From assembly GCF_024359545.1 (NCBI RefSeq), contig NZ_JAKQZG010000009.1:155079-219078 (forward strand): a DNA stretch of 64,000 bases. The letters run 5' to 3'. The notes under the pieces were generated by a model. It worked only from the letters and a program-made list of their open reading frames with translations. It was not told where the DNA came from and did not search any database. A program made the translations under genes and the position numbers. This document shows positions 54,215 through 63,990 of the stretch, in pieces (position 1 is the first letter of the stretch; each line of letters starts with the position of its first letter). Source of the DNA: Jiella marina (GTDB lineage: Bacteria > Pseudomonadota > Alphaproteobacteria > Rhizobiales > Rhizobiaceae).

Positions 54215-54453
54215 ATCAATCCCCACCCTCGGGATGCGACGGCGTCTGAAGGCTCGCTCCCGACCCCTGATCCCCGCCCGGCCCATCGACCTCAAATCCG
54301 GCCACGTGCGCATTCGCCCGCTGCTTGCCATGGCAAGCTGGAGTGGCGCTCACGCGATGACGACAAGGGAAATCGGTGACGGCGTCGCTTCACCGACGCA
54401 CAGCTATCGCGACCACTGGCGACAACCGCGCAGCGGGAACCTGAGATGACGCG

Positions 54454-54810
54454 CTATTCCGCGGCGCGCATCAACTCCATCTCCGGCTGTTCGGCCGGCG
54501 CAGAGGAGCGCTTTGTGTGCGCCTCGAGAATCCGGTCCTTCAGGACGTTGGATGGCTTGAAAACCGCCACGCGCCGCGGCGAGATCGGCACTTCCTGACC
54601 GGTCTTCGGATTGCGACCCACGCGCTCGTTCTTGTGGCGAACGAGAAACGACCCGAATGATGAGATCTTCACCGACTCGCCCTTGGCGATCGTCGAGCAG
54701 ATCTCTTCGAGCACCATCTCGACGAGTTGGGCCGATTCCGTCCGGGACAGTCCAATCTCTTTGAAAACCGCTTCCGCCAAGTCGGCCCTGGTAAGCGTCT
54801 TGTCTCCCAT
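54454..54810 (-). CDS. ihfA: Integration host factor subunit alpha
   Basis: 118 residues from ATG 54810 ([20 protein letters not shown]). HU/IHF fold with the DNA-bending arm: [36 protein letters not shown]. Binds with IhfB and bends DNA at specific sites. The C-terminal ~15 residues ([14 protein letters not shown]) extend past the usual end. Starts 202 nt after fabH, probably with its own promoter; a merR gene follows. Confidence 0.97.
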   Translation of the reverse strand: MGDKTLTRADLAEAVFKEIGLSRTESAQLVEMVLEEICSTIAKGESVKISSFGSFLVRHKNERVGRNPKTGQEVPISPRRVAVFKPSNVLKDRILEAHTKRSSAPAEQPEMELMRAAE

Positions 54811-55012
54811 CCCCGTCCCCTGCTCCTTTGGAAGACCGGAAAGCGCCGCGTCCCTCTTGAGGCGACGGAGCGCACCAACTCCTGACTTCAAATATCGCAG
54901 ACGTCAAAAAGAGCTTCGACGTCCGGGCCAAACACATGGCTGCGCAATGACCTAACACAGCACATTAACGGTTGGTCACTTTAATCAAACCACCATGTGA
55001 ATCAAGCTGCTT

Positions 55013-55990
55013 TTACCAGCGGATCAGGACTGCCCCCCAGGTAAAACCACCCCCCATGGCCTCGAGCAGAACAAGATGACCCGGCCTGATGCGCCCGTCG
55101 CGCACCGCCGCATCGAGCGCCAGAGGGATCGAGGCGGCCGACGTGTTGCCATGGCCTTCGACGGTGATGATCACCTTTTCCTGCGCAATGCCGAGTTTCT
55201 TGGCCGATGCCTCGATGATCCGGCGGTTTGCCTGGTGGGGGACGAACCAGTCGATATCGTCAGGTCCGATCCCAGCGGCCGCAAAGGAATCCTCGATCAC
55301 GTCGGTGATCATGCCCACCGCGTGTTTGAAGACCTCGCGGCCCTGCATTCTGAGATGACCGACCGTTCCGGTCGTCGAAGGACCGCCGTCGACATAGAGC
55401 TTTTCCTGATGGCAGCCATCCGAGCGCAGCCGCGAGACGAGAACGCCGTGCGGCTCGGGCCCCTCCGCCGTTTCCGCCTGAAGAACGACCGCGCCGGCTC
55501 CATCGCCGAAGAGCACGCAGGTGGTCCGGTCCTCCCAGTCGAGGAGGCGCGAAAAAGTCTCCGCGCCGATCACCAGCGCGGTCCTTGCCTGTCCGCCGCG
55601 CAGATAGAGATCTGCCGTGGTCAGGGCGTAGACAAAGCCGCTGCAGACGGCGTGGACGTCGAAGGCGAAGCCGTGGGTGATGCCGAGAGCCGCCTGCACC
55701 TGCACGGCAGAGGCGGGAAAGGTGTTGTTCGGCGTCGCCGTGGCGAGAATGATGAGATCGATATCGTCCGCCGCCATTCCAGCCGCATCCAGAGCGCGCC
55801 GCGCCGCCGCCTCCGCAAGCGAGACCGTGGTCTCGCCTTCGCCCGCAATGTGTCGCGCGGCAATGCCGGTGCGCTGGCGTATCCATTCGTCGGAGGTATC
55901 GACGATCCCCTCGAAATCCTGGTTGCGCATGATCCGCTCGGGCAAAGCCGATCCGGTTCCGCGGATGACGGAGGTCAGCCGGTCATTCAT
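55013..55990 (-). CDS. fabH: 3-oxoacyl-[ACP] synthase III
   Basis: 325 residues. Starts fatty-acid synthesis by condensing acetyl-CoA with malonyl-ACP. Triad: Cys116 in DVHAVCSGF, His252 in [11 protein letters not shown] and Asn282 in [10 protein letters not shown]. Overlaps plsX by 4 nt (ATGA), so both are translated together. Cytosolic homodimer. Confidence 0.97.
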   Translation of the reverse strand: MNDRLTSVIRGTGSALPERIMRNQDFEGIVDTSDEWIRQRTGIAARHIAGEGETTVSLAEAAARRALDAAGMAADDIDLIILATATPNNTFPASAVQVQAALGITHGFAFDVHAVCSGFVYALTTADLYLRGGQARTALVIGAETFSRLLDWEDRTTCVLFGDGAGAVVLQAETAEGPEPHGVLVSRLRSDGCHQEKLYVDGGPSTTGTVGHLRMQGREVFKHAVGMITDVIEDSFAAAGIGPDDIDWFVPHQANRRIIEASAKKLGIAQEKVIITVEGHGNTSAASIPLALDAAVRDGRIRPGHLVLLEAMGGGFTWGAVLIRW

Positions 55991-57099
55991 GAGACAGTGC
56001 TTTCGGAAACGATCGCCGCTTCCTCGGAAATGCGGCGGTGATAGCTGGCGAGGTCCGCCTCGATCTTTTCGCGCAGACCTGCCCGCGCCATGGTGTGGGC
56101 GAGGTCGATGGCAGCGGCGATCCCCTCGGCGTCGGTGCCGCCGTGGCTCTTGATGACGATGCCGTTGAGGCCCAGAAAGACGCCGCCATTGACCTTGCGC
56201 GGATCCATCTTGTCCCGCAAGCGGTCGAAGGCGCTTTTGGCCAGCAGATAGCCTGCCCGCGCCAGGAAGGTTCGCGACATGGCGGCGCGCAGATAGGCGG
56301 CGATCTGCTTGGCGGTGCCTTCGGCCGTCTTCAGCGCGATGTTGCCGGTGAAGCCTTCCGTCACCACCACGTCGACCGTGCCCTGGCCGAGATCGTCGCC
56401 TTCGACGAAGCCGCGATAGTCGATTCCCGGCAGCGGCGTCTCACGCAGCAGCCGGCCCGCCTCGCGAATCTCGTCCTGCCCCTTCACCTCCTCGACGCCG
56501 ATATTGAGAAGCCCGACGGTCGGACGCTCCAGGCCGAACAGCGCCCGAGCCATCGCGCCGCCCATCATCGAAAAATCGATGAGTTGCTGGGCATCGGCGC
56601 CGATCGTGGCGCCGACGTCCAGGACAACGCTGTCACCCTTGAGGGTCGGCCAGATCGCAGCGATCGCCGGACGTTCGATATTCGCCATGGTGCGCAGGCA
56701 GAACTTTGCCATCGCCATCAGGGCGCCCGTGTTGCCGGCCGAGACGGCGACGTCGGCCTCGCCCGTCTTCACCGCATCGATCGCACGCCACATGGAGGAT
56801 TTGTAGCGCCCTTGGCGCAGGGCCTGCGAGGGCTTGTCGTCCATGCGGACGGAAACCTCGCAGTGATGAAACGTCGAAGCCGCCTTCAGCTCCGGGTGCT
56901 CTTCCAACACCGGAAGCACCCGCGCCTCCTCGCCGAAGAGGATGAAGCGCGTCCCGGGGCGCCGCTGCAGCGCGATCGTGGCACCGGGCAGCACGACCTC
57001 CGGGCCGTGGTCCCCGCCCATCGCATCGAGCGAAATCGTAATGCCGGATTTCGAGGTCAACTCACTCTCGCTTTCCGCCGTCGCCGCCCTGTGGCTCAT
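55987..57099 (-). CDS. plsX: Phosphate acyltransferase PlsX
   Basis: 370 residues. Makes acyl-phosphate from acyl-ACP, feeding PlsY for phosphatidic acid. Signature: [50 protein letters not shown] and [13 protein letters not shown]. The N-terminal 18 residues ([18 protein letters not shown]) are a lead-in before the first strand. Part of yceD-plsX-fabH. Confidence 0.97.
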   Translation of the reverse strand: MSHRAATAESESELTSKSGITISLDAMGGDHGPEVVLPGATIALQRRPGTRFILFGEEARVLPVLEEHPELKAASTFHHCEVSVRMDDKPSQALRQGRYKSSMWRAIDAVKTGEADVAVSAGNTGALMAMAKFCLRTMANIERPAIAAIWPTLKGDSVVLDVGATIGADAQQLIDFSMMGGAMARALFGLERPTVGLLNIGVEEVKGQDEIREAGRLLRETPLPGIDYRGFVEGDDLGQGTVDVVVTEGFTGNIALKTAEGTAKQIAAYLRAAMSRTFLARAGYLLAKSAFDRLRDKMDPRKVNGGVFLGLNGIVIKSHGGTDAEGIAAAIDLAHTMARAGLREKIEADLASYHRRISEEAAIVSESTVS

Positions 57100-57153
57100 C
57101 GGCGCGGCGCGAAAATATCGATTTCGACGGCATCGGCAACCACCGCATGCGCG

Positions 57154-57720
57154 TCATTCGCCTTCCCGTCGCTTTTCCACCGGCAGTTCGACCAGCACGT
57201 CGAAGGCGGAAGCCGGCCGCTCGTCTTCCGCTTCGTCGGTGGTCAATCGATCGAAGCTCTCGCCCTTTCGGCGCGGATAGAGGTCGAGAGCGAGCGCCAC
57301 GGTCTCGACGATCCGCTCGCCCAGATCGATCGTGTCGCCCGTGAAGGTCTCGGGCGGATCGTCGGCTTCGGGGTCGATGACGATCTCGCCTTCGTCCTGG
57401 TCGCTCCGACGCGGTCTGGCCGCCTCGCGGACATAGGCGGCCTCGAACGGCTCGTCGATCACCTGTTCGACCGGCTCGAAGGTCACCACGCTCTCCTGGC
57501 TCACCCGGGCCTGGATGCGCCCCTTCACCCGGGCGCCGTCCTTGCGGTAGGGGCGTGCCACGAGTTCAGCCGAAAGCTGCTCGATGGCCAGGATGCCCAG
57601 CTGCGCGGCGACCGCGTCGCAGACGTTGCGACCAGCGGAAAAACTGATCGGCCGGCCGTCCTTCGGCAGTTTCGCGACTTGAACCGGGTAGCGCAGCGCC
57701 GGTCTTTCCTCCTCGGCCAT
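57154..57720 (-). CDS. DUF177 (YceD) protein
   Basis: 188 residues. YceD-like: IQARVSQESVVTFEPVEQVIDEPFEAAYV, then an acidic middle and the IDLGERIVETVALALDLYPRRKGESF segment that ends the DUF177 family. In bacteria the family is linked to 23S rRNA accumulation and usually sits by rpmF and plsX. Starts 3 nt after the CBP3-like gene. Confidence 0.9.
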   Translation of the reverse strand: MAEEERPALRYPVQVAKLPKDGRPISFSAGRNVCDAVAAQLGILAIEQLSAELVARPYRKDGARVKGRIQARVSQESVVTFEPVEQVIDEPFEAAYVREAARPRRSDQDEGEIVIDPEADDPPETFTGDTIDLGERIVETVALALDLYPRRKGESFDRLTTDEAEDERPASAFDVLVELPVEKRREGE

Positions 57721-57723
57721 GGC

Positions 57724-58257
57724 TCAATTCTCTCCGATCAGATTTCCGGTCAGGATCCGCTCAGTGGGCACCGAGCGAAACCGATCCTCCATCGTGATCA
57801 TGTAGGCGGCGAGGCCGGCGGCTGCACCCTCCGGTGCTTCTTCCGGCCTTTCGATCGCGCGGCCGGCGAAGCTTTCGGCGAGCGCCTGATCGGTTGGCGA
57901 CGCCTGGTCGAACGCGTCCTCATAGCGCCGCACCCGATCGTAGAAAATACCTGCCAGCTTTCGCATGCGCTTTGGCACCGACTGGTCGCCGACGCCGAGC
58001 TCACGCACGGTGTTGTCGATATCGGCCATGAAGCGGTCGACCAGATCCTGGGCCAGCGGCGCCAGTTCCGCATCCATCCGGCAGCGCCTCAGGCAAAGGA
58101 AGACGTGGACGCTCAGCGCCTCGAAGCGCCCCATGAAGGTATCGGCGATGCCGAACGCCTCATAGAGCTTCGGCTGCCGGGTCAGCGAAACGAGTTCCTG
58201 ATAAAGTAGGTCGACGATCGCGCGATTCTGGCGAGCGATCCTCCAACGTTTCAACAT
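57724..58257 (-). CDS. Ubiquinol-cytochrome c chaperone family protein (CBP3-like)
   Basis: 177 residues. Helical, matching the CBP3/UQCC1 family: ALSVHVFLCLRRCR, LAQDLVDRFMADIDNTVRELGVGDQSVPKRMRKL, FYDRVRRYEDAF. In mitochondria CBP3 assists cytochrome b assembly; the bacterial role is inferred. First gene of the series to plsX; divergent from bamE. Confidence 0.87.
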   Translation of the reverse strand: MLKRWRIARQNRAIVDLLYQELVSLTRQPKLYEAFGIADTFMGRFEALSVHVFLCLRRCRMDAELAPLAQDLVDRFMADIDNTVRELGVGDQSVPKRMRKLAGIFYDRVRRYEDAFDQASPTDQALAESFAGRAIERPEEAPEGAAAGLAAYMITMEDRFRSVPTERILTGNLIGEN

Positions 58258-58464
58258 GTCTGTTCCGGAGTTGGGCCTTGTTCAGTGGCGGTGCCATAGG
58301 CGGTGTGCGATTGCAACGCCGCCTGAGGTGGATTACGACACGCCCGGCGGCAAAAAAAGACGTTCTGTGGCGGCCTCGCCGCGAAGCTGCCCAAAAGCAA
58401 TGCCGAGGCTGAGGCGGGACGATGCGGGATCATCGGCGGGGCGCATGGTTTGGAGAGGAAAAGC

Positions 58465-58935
58465 GTGACCTATTTCTTGCGTAAGACGCGGCCGATCGCC
58501 GTCGGTGCCGCCATCCTGTGTCTCGTGCCGCTGGCGGCCTGCAACACCAGCGAGGTCCTGAACCAGGGCTATGTCGTCGACGAGAAGTCGCTCGAACTCG
58601 TCCCGGAAGGCTCCAGCCGCGAACAGGTTCTTCTGGCGCTCGGCTCGCCTTCGACCACGGCGACCTTCGACAACGAGGTCTTCTACTACATTTCGCAAAA
58701 GCGCGTGCGACCCGTCGCCTTCATGCAGCCGCGCCTCGTCGACCAGCGCGTCCTCGCCATCTATTTCAACGAGGAAGACCGCGTCGAACGCATCGCCAAT
58801 TACGGTCTGCAGGACGGCCGCCTGTTCGACTTCATCTCGCGCACCACGCCGACCGGCGGCAAGGACGCCTCCTTCCTCGGCCAGATCCTGAGCGACACCG
58901 TCTCCGACAGCACGCCTGGTCGCCCGAACATGTAG
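58465..58935 (+). CDS. bamE: Outer-membrane assembly lipoprotein BamE
   Basis: 156 residues from GTG 58465, chosen because GGAGAGGA is 5 nt upstream. Lipobox LAAC with Cys26 as lipid attachment. BamE domain: LELVPEGSSREQVLLALGSPSTTATFDNEVFYYIS and AIYFNEEDRVERIANYGLQDG. Part of the BAM complex inserting outer-membrane proteins. Divergent from the CBP3-like gene. Confidence 0.93.
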   Translation: MTYFLRKTRPIAVGAAILCLVPLAACNTSEVLNQGYVVDEKSLELVPEGSSREQVLLALGSPSTTATFDNEVFYYISQKRVRPVAFMQPRLVDQRVLAIYFNEEDRVERIANYGLQDGRLFDFISRTTPTGGKDASFLGQILSDTVSDSTPGRPNM

Positions 58936-58964
58936 GCCGGCCTTTGCCCACGGGCGAAGACCAA

Positions 58965-58989
58965 GGCCGTGCCTGAAGATGGCGCGGCC
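58965..58989. terminator. Possible bidirectional terminator between bamE and anmK
   Basis: GGCCGTGCC and GGCGCGGCC form a 9-bp stem with one U-G wobble around a 7-nt loop; no clear T-run follows. Sits between convergent genes. Confidence 0.4.
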
Positions 58990-58993
58990 TCGT

Positions 58994-60112
58994 CTATGCG
59001 GGTCGATTGACGATGCCGCCTGTCATCGGTTCCGGCGCGCCGGTTGTCAGCGGAAAGCTGATCGGCAGGCCGCGAAGCGCCCGGACCGCGAGATAGGCGA
59101 AACACTCCGCCTCAACGGCGTCGCCACGAAGGCCGACGGAATCGGCATCCTCGACCGCCACGCCGGCCCGCACCTCCAGCGCCTGCATGATCGCCGGATT
59201 GTGCCGCCCGCCGCCGCAGACGATCAGCTTATCCGGCCGACTTGGCAGGAGATCGAGCGCCTTGCCGACGGCGCCGGCCGTGAACGCGGTCAGGGTCGCA
59301 GCGCCGTCTTCGAGGGACAGGCCGTCGGCCATGGCCATCTGGAAGCTGAACCGATCGAGCGACTTCGGATAGACCCTTGTGAGATAGGGGTGTTCGAGCA
59401 GCCTGGAGAGCCGAGCCTCGTCGACGCGGCCGGAAAGCGCCAGCCGCCCGTTGCGGTCCATCGCACCGGCGTCATGGGCCTTGGTCCAGTCGTTGATCGG
59501 GGCGTTGGCCGGGCCTGTATCGAAGGCCACGAGCGAATCTTCGTCGCGCCAGGAGATGTTGGCGACGCCCCCCAGATTGAGGATCGCGGTCTCCGGTCCG
59601 GCCCCGATCCGATCGAGCATGGCGCGATGATAGATCGCCGAGAGCGGTGCCCCCTGCCCGCCCGCCGCCATGTCGGCGGAGCGAAAGTCATGCACCACCG
59701 GGGCGCCGACGATGCGTGCCATCATCGTCCCGTCGCCCAATTGCCGGGTCCGGCCGATCCGGTCGGGCTCGGGTGGACGATGCAGGACCGTCTGGCCATG
59801 AAATCCCACCGCAGCAATCTTGGAGGCCGCAAGCCCGTGCTTTGCGAGAAAGCGATTGACGGCTTGCGCCTGGGCCTCGGTCAGAGCCGTTTCGGCGACC
59901 TTGAAACTTTCAGGCTCGGCGCCTTCGAACTGCCACCGACGCGCATCGGCCACCGCCGCCTGCAGGAGCGGCGGAATGTCCTCGCCATAGGGCGCCAGTT
60001 CATAGGGACCGAGTTCGGCGATCGTCTCGCCATCCGTACGAATCGCCGCAATGTCGATATTGCCGTCGAGGACGGTGCCGGTCATGAGGCCGATGGCCCA
60101 TTGCGGATTCAT
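58994..60112 (-). CDS. anmK: Anhydro-N-acetylmuramic acid kinase
   Basis: 372 residues. Phosphorylates and opens 1,6-anhydro-MurNAc recovered from peptidoglycan turnover. ASKHA fold: [46 protein letters not shown] and [12 protein letters not shown]. The phosphate loop reads GTVLDG in place of the common GTSxDG. Other recycling genes are not adjacent. Confidence 0.95.
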   Translation of the reverse strand: MNPQWAIGLMTGTVLDGNIDIAAIRTDGETIAELGPYELAPYGEDIPPLLQAAVADARRWQFEGAEPESFKVAETALTEAQAQAVNRFLAKHGLAASKIAAVGFHGQTVLHRPPEPDRIGRTRQLGDGTMMARIVGAPVVHDFRSADMAAGGQGAPLSAIYHRAMLDRIGAGPETAILNLGGVANISWRDEDSLVAFDTGPANAPINDWTKAHDAGAMDRNGRLALSGRVDEARLSRLLEHPYLTRVYPKSLDRFSFQMAMADGLSLEDGAATLTAFTAGAVGKALDLLPSRPDKLIVCGGGRHNPAIMQALEVRAGVAVEDADSVGLRGDAVEAECFAYLAVRALRGLPISFPLTTGAPEPMTGGIVNRPA

Positions 60113-60473
60113 TCGGATCGTTCCTTCTCTTCCACGACGGTCCTGTTAGGGCACGGCACGCCGCGCTGAGCCTATTCACAGCGCTTGTCACGGATCACAA
60201 CACAGCGCCTCCTGCCGTGCAAAGGCCCGCGCTGACGGGAGATTGCCCCTGCCATGTCCCTCGACGCGCCCTCGCCCCGTCCGGGCCCGCCGCCCGGAAC
60301 CGGGACTTGGGGCATGCCATAGCCCATCTGCGCCGAGCCCGACCAGAACGAAGCGACCCCGCAAAGAAGAAAGATTGCAGATCCATGACGGATCGACGCT
60401 TGCAATCGGCGCGATGAGCGGCTACCTAGCGCGCCAAGCGACAGGGCCGCACCGGTCCTGAACAATCGCAAGG
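60113..60473. other. Intergenic region before tRNA-Arg
   Basis: About 360 bases between anmK and tRNA-Arg, presumably with the tRNA promoter. The recombinase frame enters from the right and ends at 60426. I see nothing else. Confidence 0.5.
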
Positions 60474-62087
60474 GCGCCCGTAGCTCAGCTGGATAGAGCA
60501 CCAGACTACGAATCTGGGGGTCAGAGGTTCGAATCCTTTCGGGCGCGCCATTCCCATTTCAGAGCCGGAAATCGACTCTAAGAGTCTGAATGGCAACGCT
60601 TTTTTGGCGTTCGAAAACCCCGATCCGCGCTTGTAGGAAATCCGTTCCGGAAAGGCCAGACGCAGCACTAGCTTGCGCAGGTTCGTCTGTCCGCTTTCCC
60701 AGAGGTTCCAGGGGGTTGAGAGGAAGGTCATGGCGAGTTCGAAAATCTCGTCATAGGCGTGCTGCGGCTTGCCGATTTTTTCGCGGTTTTCCTCGGCCAG
60801 CAGCCGCTCTTTTTGCAGTTTCGCGATCTTTTGCTCATAGGCTTTGACCAGCGTCGCGTTGTCAGATTCGACCACGCGGTCGACAAGGTTCTCGATCTGC
60901 TTGTCGATTTTCTTGATCTGCTGGTCGATCTCGAAGCGTTGCTCGTTTCCGGCCCGGGCGCGATGATCCCAGGCATCCTTGAACATCGTCCGGGCGACCG
61001 CAATCATCCCCTCGGATGGCTGGAGCGAGCGAACGATGCCTTCGAAGGCACCTTCCATCTCATCGCGGCGAATGCTCTTGCGATAGTCAGGGCAGCCGCG
61101 GGTAAAGCACATATAGTAAGGATGCTTGTCGCCGGTGCTGGATTTCGACCAGCAGGACGTCATGGGGCGATTGCACTCGGCACATTCGACATGGCCACGC
61201 AGGACGAAGTCCTCGCCGATCACGCCGCGCAGCTGCGGCGAATAGTTCTCCCGCAGGCGCGCCTGGATTTTCTCGTAGGTGGCGAAGGAGATCAGGCCCT
61301 CGTGCCGGCCCTTCATCAGGGGAATGTTCCATTTGGGCGCATGGACGTATCCGGCATAAACGGCCCGCGTCAGAAACTCATGGATGCGTTGGCTGTGAAT
61401 GACGGCGCCGGGCTGCGTCTGCATGAAGACGGGCTGGGCTTCGAGATATTCCTTCACCTCATACTGGGCTTTGAAGCGCCCCGAGGCATACCCTTCGAGG
61501 GCTTCCTGCAGGATCGAGGCGATCGGTTCATTGCGCACGATCATATTGCCGTGGCCGGCAACGCGCTCGTATTTGTAACCGAGCGGACAGGCGAAGACCC
61601 AGTAGCCGTTCATGATCCGGGCGCGCATGCGGTTGACGGTTTGCTCGGCATTCTTCTGCCGTTGATGCTGGGAGACAGAGGCCAGCATGTTTTCGACCAG
61701 GATCGAGTCCGAATCCTCGCCGAACTCGATGGTCGGGCTGCGAAGCATGCCGCCGGCTTCGGCGATGGCCGCGCGGAGCTGGAGATGGGCTTCGATGCCG
61801 CGCGCCAGGCGCGAGATATCGTCGATGATAACGACGATCGGGTCGGCGCCGCGGTTCTTCTGGAGCCAGGCGAGCATTTCGACCATGCCGGGGCGCGTCG
61901 TCAGCGAGCCGGACATGTCGTCCTGGAACGTCTTGACGACGTCGAGCCCTTTATAGCGGGCGTATTCCTTGCAGCGCGTGAGCTGCGAACCGATCCCATC
62001 GCCGCGCTTCATCTGCGCGGCCGACGAGACGCGGGCATAGATGACGGCCTTGGCGCCGCGCGGGATTTCAGTGGGGATCGGCCTCAT
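60426..62087 (-). CDS. Large serine recombinase (integrase) of an integrative element, C-terminus reading through tRNA-Arg
   Basis: 553 residues. Resolvase domain with nucleophile Ser21 in YARVSSAAQ, GIGSQL, DDMSG...RPGM and ISRLARG; recombinase domain to ~260 (ACPLGYKYERV); zinc-ribbon-like ECAECNRPM...CFTRGC; coiled coil (IDQQIKKIDKQIENLVD, about 385-440). The last 41 residues (from 513, MARPKGFEPLTPRF) are antisense of the whole tRNA-Arg plus flanking host DNA, so the native end before integration was different or upstream. Its start overlaps the next gene upstream by ATGA. Mobilises the element. Confidence 0.93.
   Translation of the reverse strand: MRPIPTEIPRGAKAVIYARVSSAAQMKRGDGIGSQLTRCKEYARYKGLDVVKTFQDDMSGSLTTRPGMVEMLAWLQKNRGADPIVVIIDDISRLARGIEAHLQLRAAIAEAGGMLRSPTIEFGEDSDSILVENMLASVSQHQRQKNAEQTVNRMRARIMNGYWVFACPLGYKYERVAGHGNMIVRNEPIASILQEALEGYASGRFKAQYEVKEYLEAQPVFMQTQPGAVIHSQRIHEFLTRAVYAGYVHAPKWNIPLMKGRHEGLISFATYEKIQARLRENYSPQLRGVIGEDFVLRGHVECAECNRPMTSCWSKSSTGDKHPYYMCFTRGCPDYRKSIRRDEMEGAFEGIVRSLQPSEGMIAVARTMFKDAWDHRARAGNEQRFEIDQQIKKIDKQIENLVDRVVESDNATLVKAYEQKIAKLQKERLLAEENREKIGKPQHAYDEIFELAMTFLSTPWNLWESGQTNLRKLVLRLAFPERISYKRGSGFSNAKKALPFRLLESISGSEMGMARPKGFEPLTPRFVVWCSIQLSYGRPCDCSGPVRPCRLAR
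60474..60550 (+). tRNA. tRNA-Arg (anticodon ACG)
   Basis: 77 nt including CCA. Acceptor GCGCCCG pairs with CGGGCGC; D arm GCTCAGCTGGATAGAGC; anticodon stem CCAGA/TCTGG with loop CTACGAA (ACG); T arm AGGTTCGAATCCT. The 3' end at 60550 is the probable left attachment site of the following integrative element. Confidence 0.97.
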
Positions 62088-62425
62088 GACTCCTCTTCTC
62101 CGCCCGGGCCCCGGAGGGCAGACAGGGCTTTGCTCTTCTTGTTGTCGGAAGAGCTTGAGTTTACCACGCCCGCGAGCAGATCATCGAGCGAAATCGCCCT
62201 GTCCTTGGCGTCACTGGGGATAGATTGGAGCGGATGGACGCCGAAGCCGAGATCGACGAACTGGACCATAATCTGCCAGAGCGTCTCGATGAATTCGCGT
62301 TTCTGGGCGTCGCTGAGGTCGGATTCCTCCAGCATCGCCTGATATTTCTCGGCATCGCAGGCAATACCGGCGTACGCCGGCGCGCGGCGTTCGCCGCTGC
62401 CGGCCTCCTGTGCGAATTCGGTCAT
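62084..62425 (-). CDS. Hypothetical protein upstream of the recombinase
   Basis: 113 residues from ATG 62425 (MTEFAQEAGSG), with GGAGGG seven bases upstream; a GTG 21 nt before is the alternative. Its stop overlaps the recombinase start by ATGA, indicating coupling. Visible: an acidic helix (YQAMLEESDLSDAQKREFIETLWQIMVQFVDLG), then a Ser/Gly/Lys-rich tail. Not recognised; may be an accessory factor to the recombinase. Confidence 0.7.
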   Translation of the reverse strand: MTEFAQEAGSGERRAPAYAGIACDAEKYQAMLEESDLSDAQKREFIETLWQIMVQFVDLGFGVHPLQSIPSDAKDRAISLDDLLAGVVNSSSSDNKKSKALSALRGPGGEEES

Positions 62426-62442
62426 CAGGATACCCTCCGCCA

Positions 62443-63105
62443 TCACGGGCCGGCCGGACCGGTGCGATCCCGGGATGACCGGGATGCGGCGCTCCGGTAG
62501 GAACTGCGATACGGGCTGCGGCCGTTGCTGCGCGAGCGGCCCTCTTTTTCGGCCTCGACCTGGGCCCGGTAGTTGTTTTCGTCGAGTTGCTTGCCCCAGT
62601 CATAGATCGACTGGCCTTCCACGGCCTCGAATTGCTCGGCCATGATATTGCGGGCGACGGTGTGGGTGATCCCGAGCTGCTTGGCGAACTCGCCGCTCTT
62701 ATGGGCGAGCGCCCGGTTGAAGGTCAGCTTGTCGCCTTTTTCGACCATCTCGCCGATGGAAAGCGCCATCTCGTGGCCGCGGGCAATATCATCCTCGCCA
62801 AGGGCGTCCTCGCGCTCGATGAGCCCTTCGCGCAGGGCGTTCATGGTCCGCCCGTAGCGCTCCTTGAACAGGTCACGGATTATCGTTTCCGCCTTCATGG
62901 CATCGAACCGTTCGGAGCGGGCGAAGGCGTAGGAATAATCGCCGAGCTTCTCCTTGAAGGAGCCGGTGCGGTGGATTTCCCGTTCGATGATGCCGGTGAT
63001 CGCCACCGCCTCATCGAACTGGGTATCGGTCAGGAGCCGCCCGGAAAAGCTTTCGCGGGCTTCCTGGTATCGCTTCTTTTTCGTGTCTTCGACCGGGATG
63101 GCCAT
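62443..63105 (-). CDS. Hypothetical helical protein of the integrative element
   Basis: 220 residues from ATG 63105 (MAIPVEDTKKKRYQEARE), chosen because AAGGAGAC lies upstream. Highly helical and charged (ITGIIEREIHRTGSFKEKLGDYSYAFARSERFDAMK; GHEMALSIGEMVEKGDKLT), with a Ser/Arg-rich low-complexity end (SNGRSPYRSSYRSAASRSSRDR). Not recognised. 17 nt before the next gene, so co-transcribed with it. Confidence 0.7.
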   Translation of the reverse strand: MAIPVEDTKKKRYQEARESFSGRLLTDTQFDEAVAITGIIEREIHRTGSFKEKLGDYSYAFARSERFDAMKAETIIRDLFKERYGRTMNALREGLIEREDALGEDDIARGHEMALSIGEMVEKGDKLTFNRALAHKSGEFAKQLGITHTVARNIMAEQFEAVEGQSIYDWGKQLDENNYRAQVEAEKEGRSRSNGRSPYRSSYRSAASRSSRDRTGPAGP

Positions 63106-63211
63106 GTTCTGTCTCCTTTCTCCCAAATAAGAACATAACAAGAACAATAGGACACAGGTCCTAAAAATGCAAGATAAATCTCCGGATTATCTCGGCGTTT
63201 GCTATAATCGA
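63106..63211. promoter_or_regulatory. AT-rich regulatory region of the element's operon
   Basis: AT-rich block before the 220-aa gene, with a perfect palindrome AGGAC-ACAG-GTCCT (63149-63162) and repeated GTTCTT on the minus strand. It may be the operator and promoter of the recombinase operon. No exact -35/-10 pair is convincing. Confidence 0.4.
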
Positions 63212-63730
63212 CTACGTTTGAAGCGGACCGATGCGCCGGTTTTGCTTGGTCGCGCGAGTAACGGGCGTCTCGAATTTCAACGGTTCTTGCTCGCGATCTT
63301 CCGGGGGCAGCCGCGCTTCGGCGCGGGCGTAAATCGGGGCGAGCGCTTCGTCCTGATCCCGGGTGATCGCCTGAAGGGTGCGGGCATGATCGGCCTGGAC
63401 CATCCGCTGCGCCTGGCGGTCGAGGCGTTCCTTGCCGAAGCTGTCGAACCGGAACCAGGGATGGTTCAGCGCCGGCTGATCGTTTCCGGCCTGGTCGATC
63501 AGGTGCCCGCGCACACTTGCGACGCGCACCTCGTATTCGGACCGGTAGACCTCTTCCGCCGCCTGTTTGCGGCGATCGTGCTCGGCGACAATTGTCTGGT
63601 ATTCGCGCCAGTCTTCGCCGGTAAAGCCGCGCTCGATCTCGGCTTTCATGATCGCCCGATCGAAGTAGCCGTGAATCGCCTGATAGGGATTCTCGCGGGG
63701 GCCTGCTGCCTTGTCGAAGCGCGCGCTCAT
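63212..63730 (-). CDS. Hypothetical charged protein of the integrative element
   Basis: 172 residues from ATG 63730 (MSARFDKAAGPRENPYQAI); a longer frame is possible. Charged and helical: RGFTGEDWREYQTIVAEHDRRKQ, VRVASVRGHLIDQ, RMVQADHARTLQAITRDQDEALAPI. No recognised domain. Overlaps the previous gene by ATGA, so translation is coupled. Confidence 0.65.
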   Translation of the reverse strand: MSARFDKAAGPRENPYQAIHGYFDRAIMKAEIERGFTGEDWREYQTIVAEHDRRKQAAEEVYRSEYEVRVASVRGHLIDQAGNDQPALNHPWFRFDSFGKERLDRQAQRMVQADHARTLQAITRDQDEALAPIYARAEARLPPEDREQEPLKFETPVTRATKQNRRIGPLQT

Positions 63731-63990
63731 TGCCAGCCTGCCTTGGAGAAGCGCAGGAGAGCGCATTGCCCGCCTTCGGCCGGCTCACGCAGAGTGCCCG
63801 GCCAGCCGACATAGGTGCAGGTGATATGGTTGCCGGCCCTGAAGGTGGGATAGCCATGGCCGCCGGCTGAAGACGCCGTCCAGCTCCAGATCACGTAGGG
63901 ATCGCCGAGAGCGAGATAGCCCGCATAGAGCGCTGCCGGCAGGGCAATCCAGATGAAATAGGCAGGGCGAAGGAGCGGAACGCGTTTCAT
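63727..63990 (-). CDS. Small membrane or secreted protein of the integrative element
   Basis: 87 residues from ATG 63990; a TTG 6 nt upstream is possible. One N-terminal hydrophobic stretch (AYFIWIALPAALYAGYLAL), then a short domain with a single pair of Cys (HITCTYVGWPG and GGQCALLRF) that may form a disulfide outside the cell. Looks like accessory proteins of conjugation clusters, but this is weak. Confidence 0.6.
   Translation of the reverse strand: MKRVPLLRPAYFIWIALPAALYAGYLALGDPYVIWSWTASSAGGHGYPTFRAGNHITCTYVGWPGTLREPAEGGQCALLRFSKAGWQ

Noticed and set aside
56038..58209. Long plus-strand frame across plsX, DUF177 and CBP3-like genes
   Set aside because: Runs antisense to three recognised genes; a composition artefact.
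60426..60550. Considered the MARPKGFEPLTPR stretch as a genuine conserved domain of the recombinase
   Set aside because: It is exactly the antisense translation of tRNA-Arg, so it is a readthrough, not a domain.
60759..62342. Plus-strand frame of over 500 codons opposite the recombinase
   Set aside because: Antisense of a clear serine recombinase; no domain.
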